Origin: Eutypella sp. D-1
Taxonomy: Eukaryota > Ascomycota > Sordariomycetes > Xylariales > Diatrypaceae
Length of the DNA stretch: 64,000 nt
Direction: 5' to 3'
Assembly (NCBI GenBank): GCA_023313575.1
Contig: JAJTTP010000009.1
Span: 124,001-188,000 of the forward strand
The notes beneath the pieces are model-generated. The model had not been told where the DNA came from. It saw only the letters and a program-made list of their open reading frames with translations, and did no database searches. The translations under genes were made by a program, and so were the position numbers. Below are positions 12,168-24,405 of this stretch, piece after piece (positions within the stretch are counted from its first letter, which is position 1; each line of letters starts with the position of its first letter).

Positions 12168-15100
12168 TACTTGTTACGAGGGAGCCCTAGACCGGGGCCG
12201 CATTCACTACATTTTTCCCCCTTGCCTGTCTCGACACATGCCTTCCTGGCATTCTAAGGATGATGCCACGGCACTATACCTACCACCCTGCTGCGGACAC
12301 AGTATAGTCCTCGGGCGAATGTGGAGTCTTTTTTTTTCCATTTCGGCGACGGAGCTATATTTTGAAAAAAAAAAAGGCGCTAGCTTTTCCATAGGGCAAG
12401 TTGGAACTTCATATGCATTTCAAATCGAGGATCGAAAGAGAAGGCACGGCGCGCATTACTGTTCCTTTGTTTCATTCTTGTATACCATCACTCTTGCTTC
12501 TTTATACCATACCATCCATGCCTTCATGTGCAAAATTTCGATCCATGTAATACTACATCACTACTTGTCCGGCCCTCTCAAGACGAACTTTGATTTGGTG
12601 TCTGTCGTCTAGGAGGGAAGGGTAGGGAGGGGAAAAAAATGGTCTTCGGACAGAGACAGACAGACAGGCGGACAGAAAACTCAGGGGGGGGGGGCAACCT
12701 AATGGGAGATAATGCCCCTGGGAAGCTCACGACTTCGAAAAAAAAAAACATTGACGGCCGACCAATGACACGTTGCTAATGATGGGCTAGGCGGGGGGTC
12801 CCGGATTGATGTTGCTCTGGGGAATCGGGGCAAATGATCTTAAGGCCTTCTGCACTGCCAGAACAGACTGCTGGGGAAACGGGGGAGGGGGTTGCGGAGC
12901 TGGTGTCTGTCTGACTATGTTTATATTATTATTATTATTCCCTTGAGTATTGCTATTATCGGCGAGGCGTTTTCTTCAGGAAACAAGGCCCTGACGGTTT
13001 TTCCATACCATACCTAGTATATAACTACTTCCTCTACATACTTAATGGGATTTCACGGAATCGCGGCACACAGAAACTTGCGTAAGTAACTTGCGTAAGT
13101 GTCCCCTTTATTTGAACAAATCGTGGCATTGATAGACAGTGTGTCTTGTGTGTGTTGCGCAGAGTTGGTTTCTCTCCTAGCGGACAGTTTTACCGGGCGG
13201 TTCCGTTACGTATGCCGGTAATCCGATCCGGCGGGGCAAAAGTAGCCGGGTGGTACTGGGAAGCTCCGAAGCGAGAAAGCGTGTGGGAGGCCGCCGCAGG
13301 CTTAGTGCTTCACTTTTTGCCCGTCAAAATTATGAATAGGCTTGCTTTGAAGATTTTTTTTTCATTCTTTCTTGCCAAGATGGCATAGACGCGTGTATAT
13401 TTCGATGATTCACCACTCTTGAGGGTGGCCACGTAGGGGATGTCGATTGGTAGATGGGCGGCCCCCGGGATTACCTACCTACCTAACACCACCACCGCCG
13501 ACCGGCGTCTCAGTTGGCTTCATCCTGTGCGGGGGGTAGCAGACAAATCTAACAGATGATAGATAGTAATTATGTTCATGTTCGTTTGGTGCTTGAAACC
13601 TGTTCACCGCCCCTTCGTCGGTTGTAGTAGACAAGATAAGTAATTGGTAAGTAGTACTGTAAATACTCACTTGATTTGACCGCGCTAGCTAATACCTAGG
13701 TAGCCCTAACAGGTCGGCACGGGACGGGCAGGACGGGATGGGTTATTCATTCATGTCTCGCAGTAGCTACTTACTATATAGACTAGTATAGCATCTTGTA
13801 GTTGTTTAGGCCAATATCAAGTCTTATAAGTAAGTATACAAGCCAGCTGAGGTCCACACCCGTCATAGGACTCATCTTAGCCGAGATTGGTGGAACGGCG
13901 TAGCTGAAATATATTTCACGACGATCACGAGCAGCAGTATGCTTTATGTATAGATGAGATCTGATATGTTTCAAAAATTTGACGTCTATTCTATGTATGT
14001 CATGATTCTCCTCGAATACCTACGGAGTAGATGAGACATGCTTCCGAAGGCCAATAGCTGGCCGATCGAATTAGCGGCGATGAAGATTATGTGGATGACG
14101 GGTTGACTGGTGATTGTGTGTACTCATGGTAGACCAAGACTTGATCTCGTTCACAATTGCAATGCTATGTAAGTTTTCTTCAGTGGTAAAAACTAGCTTG
14201 AATACTACCCGACTTAAATACTTACTGACTACTTTATACTAAGTATTAGGTATCCGGTTTTGGGAACAGCTAGCATGTGAAATCAGGCACAGCATAAGAA
14301 AGGGGGGCTGATGGGACGAGGCTATATAGGGGCTGGACTGAAGAGTGGGGGATATTTTACCTTAAGTACCTACTTAGTAGTCTATCACTTATAGCAAGCA
14401 CAAAGTTAGTTATAATAGATAACTACGAATATAGATCGTCACAATGCAGCCGCCATTTCCTTGACGCGATACATGACCTGATAGATATTCACACAGCCTA
14501 CAGGACCGGCAGAACCGGTGGCCAGCTATCGACTTTGCCAGACTGCAAGATTGCCAACTCCCAATTTTGGGATTCGTAAACCTGTAACCCTTTAGGGTAA
14601 TAGGATTGCTCGTCAGCTTCGTCTGATATCATCGATCGTCAAAGTTCCTTGACCCAGCCATGCCGGCCACCCGGCTTTGCCAACCAAGCCCCCCAACAGA
14701 CATCCCTGGCAATGGCGCATACATAGCTATACCTGTGTAGGTACCTATTTAGGCAGTAACATACAGGTATGTTACGTCGCAGATCTTTGGCTTGCCAGGC
14801 TGCCAGATCCTACGACTGCTCGACTGTAAGTAGATATCAATACTCAGGCTTTACTTTCTATGCTCAGGTATATGAACAGCGCATGCTGGCGTATTAAAGT
14901 ACTGGTGTCGCACTGCGGATATAATTCTGACATTTACATAGTACATGCTGCATGGTAGCACACCCCTAGCACTAATTGTTACTTGTATACAGAGTGCATC
15001 GTGAAACAGAAAAGATTTCTAGCCAATGAAAAACCCTTATTGGTGAGACATCTAGGCCATGGATTGAAGTCAGGGGCTGCTAGGTACCAGGAATTGTGGA

Positions 15101-15881
15101 GGGGTAACCATCAGTGTCAGGATAGTGTCTTTTCCTTTATTTTGTTCATTTTTTTCTGATTTGATCCATGAAGCACCGGCATTGCAAGCTTTCTTTACTT
15201 ATGTGCATTCATGGACAACTCCATTCTATACTCGCTTTTGCCGACTTTGTTGGATGCTGCTTGATACCGATACATACATGTATATATCTACATATAGATA
15301 CCTAGGTACATACTTATTAGGTAGCTCCTACCTAAGTATGTACTGTACCTGATTTGGACCCACCTAAGCCCTGAAACCCCGATACGGTTAGCGAAAAACC
15401 TTGTATGGGCCAGAAGGTTTACAGCTTTAAATTGATAGAGGTAGAACTTGGAAATGTCGACGTCACCGGCCAGGAGTAACGCAGCCCACTGTCAAACATT
15501 AAATATATCAAATATACCCGCCAGTTACCCCTACTTTAGGTAGGTAGGCATTATCATCGAAAGGTTAAGCTTAACCTTGAAGTTATAACCTTACAACCTT
15601 TACAACATTCCACCAACCTTACAGATAAACCTCCTGAGCCGGGTGTGGCATTTTTCTTTTCTTTTCTTTTTTTCCCATTTTCCTACCTACCAACCTTAAC
15701 CTTCTTATACCATAGACTATTATATCTCAGTCTTATATATCGTCTTTTTACTCGATCGATTTGGTATCCGCCCACTAAGTCGACCTCTTCGACCTCGCGC
15801 GACTTCGACCTCGCGTGACTTCGTCCTCGAAATTAGAACAACTGTCATTTCCATTTGTGGCCACGCCTTTTCCCCCTCGCC
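12168..15881. other. Gene-free spacer with simple repeats and a hairpin
   Basis: No gene recognised over 3.7 kb. Contents seen: an A9-A11 tract near 12365, a GACA microsatellite at 12652-12676 followed by an 11-G run at 12684-12694, an ATT microsatellite at 12925-12940, a tandem ACTTGCGTAAGT doublet near 13075-13100, a 16-bp-arm hairpin at 15306-15343, and a pyrimidine-rich stretch at 15645-15690. The last is typical of a core promoter upstream of a well-expressed fungal gene and precedes the transporter starting at 15882. The stretch just after 12167 should be the 3-prime UTR of the preceding gene. Confidence 0.5.
15306..15343. repeat. Imperfect inverted repeat (hairpin)
   Basis: The left arm GTACATACTTATTAGGTAG pairs with the right arm CTACCTAAGTATGTAC around a CTC loop, with a two-base TT bulge. 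It is built from the TACCTAAGT-type words that recur across the spacers of this window. It could be a cruciform-prone site or just chance pairing of a common microsatellite-like word. It lies about 540 bp upstream of the UDP-galactose transporter start. Confidence 0.6.
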
Positions 15882-17536
15882 ATGGCTCTCCTTGACGAGC
15901 CGCTTCCCAGCGGCGGAGGGCCTACATTGTTTGGGGTGCCCATGAAGCAGGTATCTCTAGTTACGGTATGAGTTTTAAAAGCCAGTCGGAAGACAAGAGT
16001 AACTAGTAACTGATATTGGCTGACATCGTTTGTCGTATGCAGTTGACTTTTCAAAATTCAGCCCTCATGCTGATCATGCATTATTCTCGAATGATGCCCC
16101 CGGATGGTGACCACCGGTACTTTCCTTCCACTGCCGTCTTCCTAACTGAGGTCATCAAGCTGGCCATCTCTCTCACATTCGCTATATACGAGATTTCAAG
16201 GAGCTTCGCACCCATGTCGCCGGCGACATCCATATTTAAACAGATAAGGAGGGGTGTCTTCTCCAGTGATGGCTGGAAACTTGCCATACCGGCTACCCTC
16301 TATACACTACAAAACACGCTGCAGTACGTGGGAGTAGGGAACATGGATCCTGTTCACTTTCAAATTTTGTATCAATTAAGAGTAAGCTTAACAACCAACC
16401 TCCGATCGCCTCCATTTCCAGTCACGATACCCTAACCCCCACTCCCCTTGGCTTACCAACTTACCAACAACACGCCCCATTTTTAGATCCTAACCACCGC
16501 CGTCTTTACCGTCACCATGCTCGGCCGGTCGCTCACTCCTAAACGATGGATCGCCCTCATCGTCCTGACCGTTGGCGTCTCGATCGTCTCCATTCCTTCC
16601 GCCGATTCTAAAGACTCCTTCATGTTCCAAGACATGGCCGATCACTTCTTTCCCCGGTCCGTCCACGAACTGGGGCAGGCGACGAGTGGCATGGGCGAGG
16701 TTGCCAATCATCTAACGAGGCGCGCTTTGGACGGTCTGGCGGAGGCCGGCGATACTCTCACTAAACGCTCAGCCACGTATGAAGGCATCGAGGAAGACCA
16801 GGGTCTTGCGCCTTCTATGAACTACTCGATCGGCCTTTCCGCTGCTCTCATTGCTGCCGTTGTTTCGGGCTTGACGGGGGTCTACTTCGAGAAGGTGGTC
16901 AAAGATCCTACGACTTCCGTCTCTATCTGGATCCGAAATATCCAGCTGTCGTTCTACTCACTATTTCCTGCGCTACTGGTCGGCATCATCTACAAGGATG
17001 GCGAGGAGATTGCTCAGCATGGTTTTTTCGACGGGTATAACTGGGTGGTCTGGGTCTTGATCATCTTTCAGGCGTGCGGCGGCATCCTCGCGTCTCTCTG
17101 CATTAATTACGCAGACAACATCGCCAAGAACTTCGCGACTAGCATCAGCATCGTTATCAGCTTTCTCTTCAGTGTCATTTTCTTCGACGTGGACGTCAAT
17201 TTGACGGTAAGTCGCATATATATCATGTCGGCTAGCCTGGTATGAGTCGCTGACAATCGTATACAGTTCCTGTGCGGCACTTTACTCGTTATCCTATCGA
17301 CCTTCCTGTACGGCGCACCGGATCGGAAGCGCGGCAGGCCCCCGCCCATTCGCATCGCGAGCTTCGAGAAGGCGACAATCGAGTCGATGTCAACGCCCAC
17401 CTCGAGATACAGTGACAGGCTTAGTGTGCCGGATCCGCGAGAGGCGATGAAGTCGATGGGCCTATCGACCTCGCGCCCGGCTTCGCCGCTGCGGCACCAC
17501 GTGCGCGGGCCATCGGACAGAGACGATGTTGTATGA
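15882..17536 (+). CDS. Golgi UDP-galactose / nucleotide-sugar transporter (SLC35A, Gms1-like)
   Basis: A multi-pass Golgi antiporter that exchanges a nucleotide sugar (probably UDP-galactose or UDP-GlcNAc) for UMP and feeds glycosylation. Four exons, 15882-15965, 16043-16381, 16487-17206 and 17267-17536, give 470 aa and join in phase 0 throughout. Family motifs: LTFQNSALMLIMHYSRM at the start of exon 2, FLTEVIKLAISL, the block AIPATLYTLQNTLQYVGVGN, then DPVHFQILYQLRILTTAVFT spanning intron 2. Later come SGLTGVYFEKVVKD, a substrate-pocket region, and NYADNIAKNFATSISIVISF. A loop of about 65 residues after LTVGVSIVSIP, and a Ser/Arg-rich cytosolic C-tail, make it longer than typical 350-residue members. 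A pyrimidine-rich promoter stretch precedes the start. Substrate cannot be fixed from sequence alone. Confidence 0.9.
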
Positions 17537-18600
17537 ATTTCAAAAATGCAGGTTTGCGGAAATAAATATTGATGAAGTTTTTTTTGTTCTGGTTTTTTTT
17601 TTCTCTTCACTTTTCACTATGTGCGCTTGGCATGGCGCTTGATATGACATGGGAGGACCAAAACCTAGAAGCGGGAACTCGTGTGCGGGGATATCATGAT
17701 TAGAAAGCGTGAGGTGTCAAAAAGCGTAAGGGAGAGAGAGCCCGAGGCGGGGTTATAACAGCACGCGCACGGGCTGGGCTGGGTTGCAGGCAACGCTGAG
17801 CCCTGAATGGGAATGGGAATACACCTGGACATGATTTTCTGAAGCCCATGATGATGGGACGGACAGTAGACACGAGACAATGGAATGAAACTTGTGTGTG
17901 TGTGCATGGGCGAAGCCAAATCCATGAGACGTCCATTTTACTTTCCATATATATATGAGGCGACTCTTTGATGCCCTGATAGGGGCAGTAGGTCAGGACT
18001 GAACAGATCTGATCCCACGTGATAGTCCACTTATATACACTGTGTGTCAAACTGTACCACATTGTCATTTTAGCGAGAGTTGGGAATAGCTTCACGCCAG
18101 GCGAAGCAGTTACCAAAGCTGTTGGGGGTTGGGGGGGGGGGGGGGGGGGTTTGTCATGTATACTTTATTTAACAGCTGTCCCGGTGTAGTTAGGTAAGCG
18201 ACGGGGCTGCTTTTGTACCCCTAACCCCTTTCCAAGGTTCCTCTTTCCCTCCTTTTCCCCTAACGGCGGGTACGTGAATAACTGAACTGAGAGGGAAGGA
18301 ACAGTGGGAAAAGAATCACCACCCTCACCTTCCGATAATTCGAGAGATATGACCTCATGCCCTACCTACCTGTTCCATTCGAGTTCACACCCATGTTGGG
18401 ACGGGACCTTCCAGAATTTCCCTCTTGCTCTCCTTTTCCTGATCATCCTGCCCCTCTTCTCAATACCCTTCCAATATGCCATGACCTCGTACACCATATT
18501 GACGGCACCTCACGACATTTGAGGCTGATATCGATGTGTTGTGTCCAATCTTGTTTAAATTTGTATGATCCACGATATATCACAGTATCCTACTGTGACG
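17537..18600. other. Spacer between the UDP-sugar transporter and MER3
   Basis: No gene recognised. The main feature is a pure run of 19 G at 18131-18149, preceded by GGGTTGGGGGTT. It is followed by 450 bp that should contain the MER3 promoter. Short open frames on both strands have no motifs. Confidence 0.5.
18131..18149. repeat. Poly-G tract (19 G)
   Basis: An uninterrupted run of 19 G, with further G-runs just upstream in GTTGGGGGTT. It can form a G-quadruplex and is prone to sequencing length error. It lies 450 bp upstream of the MER3 start codon. A structural or regulatory role is not shown. Confidence 0.8.
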
Positions 18601-21600
18601 ATGTCTGGGGAAACCGATGGGGGCTCTAGCAAGCACAGCCATATGTATGGCTTTCCTGGCACGGCTGGACAGGACAGGCATATTCAGAGCATCATTGAGC
18701 ATGCAGCCAATCTGTTTCCTCAGCCCGACTACCACGTACCTCGATTCCATCCTGACCACGGCTTCAGTCGCGGCGGCAATCAGCACGGTCTCTTGAACCC
18801 ACCGAGAGAGAACCATGATGATGTCCGAGACCTCGACAGCTTTGGTACGTTTCCATACGGGTTTCACTTCTGTAAGGGAAGCATCTTGGATTCCTTCAAG
18901 GCTAACTATCAACTTAGATCTGGATATCTTAGGTCGTCTTCAACGGCCGAATCAGCATCACTATAGGCTGGATTCCAATCCTGACGTCAACTGCGGCCTT
19001 GTAGAAGAAACCCACGACGGTTCTCGCGTTTCTCTACCTTTGGGCAATCATCAAAGCCGTCCTTCCCGCATTCTTGGCGATGCCAGCCATCACTTTCGGC
19101 CGTTCATTCAGCAGGATGTTGAGCACCATGCTCCCTTTGCGAGAAATCCTATCCACTTTGACAGGCTCAAACCAAGTCCGGCGAGCCAGCCCATCTTCGA
19201 GAGGGATGGCTCCTACAGGGTTAAAGAGCTACAGCCTGGTACTCAGCTCGTCACCCCTCCCTTTTACCAACGTATGTTAGTGATCGTCTTTTGACCACAG
19301 CTTTTTGACTGATTATGTCGCTAGCTCCTGACCCCATACCACGACAATCTTCCACCGTAACCCACAGCTCTTCCTCGGAACCAGGAAACTCAAGTCCTTC
19401 CATGCGACTGAGTCTTAGGAAACAGGCTCGGGTGGGAGCGATGCCTCCCCCTTACCCTCACAAATGTTCTCAGAGTCTTGATCTTGATCTTGACCATGCC
19501 CCCGGGATTCCTCCGATTGTGAACAATACTCAGCTGGTTGATCCACGACAGGCCCTTCCTGACAAGTTCCGTGCTGTATTCCCTTATCACCTATTCAACG
19601 TGGTTCAGTCCAGATGCTTCCCTCTGGTGTATGGTACGACAGACAACGTAGTTATCTCGGCGCCCACTGGGTCTGGCAAGACAGCCATCTTGGAATTGGC
19701 CATCTGTAAGCTATTCGGGAGCCAAGGGGGTGAGAACTTCAAGGTCGTATACCAAGCACCGACCAAGTCCCTGTGCTCGGAGAGAGCCCGGGATTGGGAG
19801 AGAAAGTTTAGCCACATGAATCTCCGCTGCGTTGAGCTCACTGGCGACACTTCACCTGCCCAGGCTAGCCGGGTTGGGAGCGCCTCTTTGATCGTCACTA
19901 CCCCTGAGAAATGGGATTCTGTCACAAGAAAGTGGTCCGATCACAGGAGGCTCTTGGAAATGGTGCGACTTGTCCTGATTGATGAGGTTCACATGCTGAA
20001 CGACTCAAGGGGCGCCACGTTAGAAGCAGTCGTCTCACGTATGAAAACCATCAAAGCTGATGTCCGTTTTATCGCCCTCAGCGCCACCGTGCCCAACATC
20101 GAGGACATTGCTAAGTGGCTTGGTCGACGGAGTACCAACCAGCAGGAGTCGGCCAGATACGAAGCCTTTAGCGAGGAATTACGTCCTGTCCGGTTGAGAA
20201 AGTATGTTTACGGATATGAGGGTTCCCCAAACGAGTTCATCTTCGACAAGTCTCTCGATGGGAAGCTGAACTTGTTGCTCGGCAAGCATTCGGAGAAAAA
20301 ACCCATTATGGTGTTCTGCTTCACACGCAAGTCATGCGAAACCACGGCGAAGAGCTTGGCAGAATGGTGGTCGACTTGCAAGGCCGGTGACAAGGCCTGG
20401 CCAGCACCCTCCTCGAGAGTTCCCGTCGTGAGCAAGGATCTACAAGAGATAGTTCGCTATGGAGTCGCATTCCATCATGGGGGTCTCGCTTTGGAAGACA
20501 GAGCGGCGGTTGAACAGAATTATCTCAATGGCCAGCTCCACGTCATATGCTGCACTTCAACTTTGGCCGTTGGCGTGAATTTACCCTGCCATACGGTAGT
20601 GCTGAAAGGCACAATGGGATACGCAGATGGCAAGCTACAGGAACACTCGGATCTCGACATCATGCAGATGCTTGGCCGTGCAGGTCGTCCCCAGTTCGAT
20701 AAAAGCGCCGTTGCTATAATCATGACGAGACGGGAGAGGGTAGAGAGGTTTAACACGATGATCAAAGGCGAGGAGATGCTTGAGAGTACTCTCCACCGCA
20801 ACTTGACCGAACACTTGAACTCTGAGATTGGTCTCGGCACTATCCAGGACATAACAACTGCCAAGAAATGGATTGGGGGCACTTTTCTCAGTGTGCGCAT
20901 GCGACGAGCACCCGGTATTTACGGTGGAGAAGAAGTCCTTAATGCCGTTGGTGCAGACGAACTGATGGAACAATGGTGCGAGCGCGACATCAAACTTCTC
21001 CAGCAACACGGTCTCATCAGCCACGCACCGTTGATGTGTACCGAGTATGGCAATGCTATGTCGCGATACATGGTACAGTTCGAAACTATGAAGCTTCTCT
21101 TGGAAATACCTCGCGGTCCAAAACTCGAGGAAATGGTATGTCGTGACGTCACATCTACATGCACTTTCCCACTAAAGCTAACCTTTCCAGCTCGAAACCC
21201 TTTCCAAGGCCGTCGAGTTCAAAGAATTCCGGTTCAAGCCTGCTGAGAGAGCTCTATTTCGAAAACTCAACCAATCTCCCTTCATCCTACATCCTATCAA
21301 GAAAACGTTAACCCAGACATGGCACAAGGTATCGTTGATGGTCCAGGTTCACCTTGGTGGAGTCGAACTACCCAATGACAAGGAATTCGGCCACCTGAAG
21401 CGACAGATTGCTTGCGAAAAGACGGCTATCTTCGACAGACTCAACCGCCTTGTCCGTTGTGTTGTCGACTGTAAAGCCTTTGACGGAGACGGAGTCGGTA
21501 CACGACTCGGACTTGAGCTTGCCCGTGCCATCGTTGCCGGTTCCTGGGAAAATAAGCCGTACCAACTTAGTCAGATCCCAGGCTTTGGTCCCGTCATGGT

Positions 21601-23581
21601 ACGGAAGTGGATCAGCCATGGCGTTCGTACTGTCCTCGGTGTGGCAGATAGGGACTACATGGAAATTGAGAGAATCTCGAGCCGAAACCCACCTTATGGG
21701 AAGAACGTCTTGAAAACACTCGAAGCCTTCCCACGACTTACCCTTCGGGCTGAAGTTGTAGATATACCCAAGCAAAGTGGCCCCCAAGACAGCATACCGG
21801 TCACAGTCAAAGTCAATCTAGGACACTGTAACACAAAGCGATCACCGAGCTGGAACGGCAAGTCCCCGAATCTCACGTTCATGGTGGAGGTTTCAGACGG
21901 GAGCCTCGCGTATTTCTGGCGGGCAAACATCAAGAAGCTTGACCAAGCGCGTGGCCTAGACCTGAAGTTTCCCGTCGTCCTCAGTGGGCCGAACCAGTCT
22001 ATATCGTGTTACTTCAGCTGTGAAGAGATAGTTGGCACGCAAATAACCAAGACACTGGAGCCGGAGATCCCTGCTTCAGCTTTCAGCAACGCCGGTGCCC
22101 AACCAAAACGCCCGGAGCCACCGAAGGTAGACTTGCTGGACAGCGACCTTGAACTAGACGAAGTCGATGATGCAGACATGATTGATGCTCTTGATTCTGC
22201 TAACATTGGTGGCAGTCGAGGCCTTGCTAACGAAGATCACGGAACCCCGGACACTTCAGGAAACAACGACGATTTCCGTTCCATCGATGACATCTTGACC
22301 CAGGGATCTTCGCCGGAAGCTGAGCCACAAAAGATGGACAACGGAAAGTGGATGTGCCAGCACTACTGTCGAAATGGAGGTCCGACTAAATCTGGAAAGC
22401 CGTGCTCGCATAAATGCTGCCACGAAGGAGTTGATAAGCCGCGTCCACCACCAACACACCAGAAAACGAAGGGGAGCTTGAATAATGATAAGAATGAGGA
22501 TGGAACCCGGGGTCAGCTTGGTGACTCTTTCCCCAAGCATACCCAGGACAAAGGTTCGAGAGCATCCAGCACGAAACTGGCTGGAAATGAAGGCAGTTCC
22601 CGCCCGGCATCCAAAGCCAAGCCAAGCCAGCCTACATATTCACCCCGAGTCTCCAAATCCAATCAACCCCCATTGGGAACGAAGCGTCTGCTCGAAAGTT
22701 CAACGAGTAGGAATTCTAGGAAGAAGCAAGCTACCTACCGCAGACATTCATCTGTAGAGATCCTTTCAGACATTGACTGCATTGACCTTTCAACTGAACC
22801 TAATGAGGCTACGGGCGCTAGATCAGATGAACAGAACGAACGGTCTGCTACAAAGTTTGATAACGGAAGAGAAGTATTTAGGGAGCTGACTGCCAATGGA
22901 CAAGACAACTTGGGCGATCATTCACTGCCAATGCAAAGTTATCCGGACGGAGTACTCGCTTCTGATAGAGTACCTGTACGAGGTCTAGTTAGGGCTTCTC
23001 ACCGGAAGCCTCTATCTACTAGCGACGAGTCAGTGAACGCCATTCCTGATACCGATAGCTTTCTAGACGATGACGAGTTCCCGGACCTGGACGAGCTCCT
23101 TGGCGGGCCCAAACTTTGTAATGAACCCTCATCTCCTAGCTTGCCGGAGATGCCAAAGAGCGACGAGACGCTATACCCTGGTATCGTTCAGGCACTTGAA
23201 GAAAGCATAGACTATGACGTAGAACCCAATCTCAGCTTTACCACGGTAAACGAGCTTCAAAAAGCCTCTCAGCGTCTAGGAATTCGGAATCTCAGAAACG
23301 AGCATCGGATCTCGAAACCATTATCAAAGAAGTCGGCATCGCAGTCCCAAGCCACAGCATCAATAGTTCCAAGTGGTGCTCGAACAGAAATCAGCATGGC
23401 GACAAATGAGCACCAAGATCTCTGTGCGAACGGCACTTCAGCAACAGGTCATGATGATGAACCCCTGTTTTTCGGCTTAGACTCTTCCGAGCCGACTCCA
23501 AATGATCGGCCTTCCTGGCTGTCGGAGTATGACCCGGAGATCGTGGATCTTTTTCGCGGTAATTTCAATTTTGTGGATTAG
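18601..23581 (+). CDS. MER3: Meiotic ATP-dependent DNA helicase MER3/HFM1
   Basis: A Ski2-like superfamily 2 helicase that promotes crossover formation in meiotic prophase (ZMM pathway) by extending and stabilising joint molecules. Exons 18601-18844, 18918-19271, 19325-21135 and 21191-23581 give 1599 aa and all junctions keep frame. Motifs seen: Walker A APTGSGKT, motif Ib VTTPEKWDS, DEVH box LIDEVHMLND, SAT motif FIALSATVPN, then HHGGLALEDR, CTSTLAVGVNLPCHTVVLKG, and motif VI QMLGRAGRPQFD. A winged-helix part and a Sec63-like region follow, the latter with FRFKPAERALFRKLN and QIPGFGPVMVRKW. The C-terminal third is low complexity but holds a compact Cys/His cluster (MCQHYCRN then PCSHKCCHEG), which resembles a zinc-binding motif. 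Yeast Mer3 is 1187 aa and human HFM1 1435, so this copy is long at both ends. Exon 1 is the least certain part of the model. Confidence 0.92.
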
Positions 23582-24405
23582 GATCGTTCTACCAGCTCAA
23601 GAGATGGAAGGAAGATATGGCCTGTCACCTCAAAATGTTGCTGGCAGTGCTCGTGGGTTAACGACATAGATGAGCTGGGAGATATGGGACATCATATAAT
23701 TGGGAAGGTGTTGATGTGATTAACCATGAGTTCTCATGTCAGAATGCTTCCGCTATCATCACTTGCAAGGTGGCTGCACGATCTTCTTTATCTTCAAATA
23801 GACGGTAGGTAAGATTATAAATGCTATCGACTTGCTTACCTTGATTGACACGACATATCTCATGGCGTTGAGTACTATACCGAGCTTATCTGTAACGACG
23901 TGGTCGCTTAGCTAGCCTCATCCCTGGAGGCTATAGGGGTACAACACCGCACTAAGATCCCCTATCCCGTGTTGATTACATGCAAAGCCATTCCGATTGG
24001 ATAGCCGCGAATCGACTTCTGGAAATCGTCAGATATCCCTGAGAAGATCATGAAGACATACATTTAACTTGGTATTGCGAATGCGGTGATTGGATGGGGT
24101 TGCATGTTCATACGCCAGCAGGGTTCTCATGAACATATACCTTGACCCTCAAGGTGCCACCCGCGAACGAGGAATGGTAATCAGTAGTAATCTAACGCAA
24201 ATGATTGGCTACTTTGCTATTAAGGAGGTCTGGCTCAATGTCTCCCGTCGTTTATATAGTACTTTGGGGGTAATACCCTGAGGAATAGCCCCCCCTCGTA
24301 CTCTCTTTCTGCCGTACTCTCTTTTTTTTGCTCTTACTTGACTTTGTCCCGTATTCGCAGTGCCAATCTCTAGTACCCATACACACAGTAGCAGAAAAAA
24401 GCACC
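23582..24405. other. Spacer between MER3 and the COG0523 GTPase
   Basis: About 820 bp with no recognisable gene. It should contain the 3-prime UTR of MER3 and the promoter of the CobW-type GTPase. The last 100 bp before 24406 are pyrimidine-rich (TCTTTTTTTTGCTC), as is common in fungal core promoters. Confidence 0.5.
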
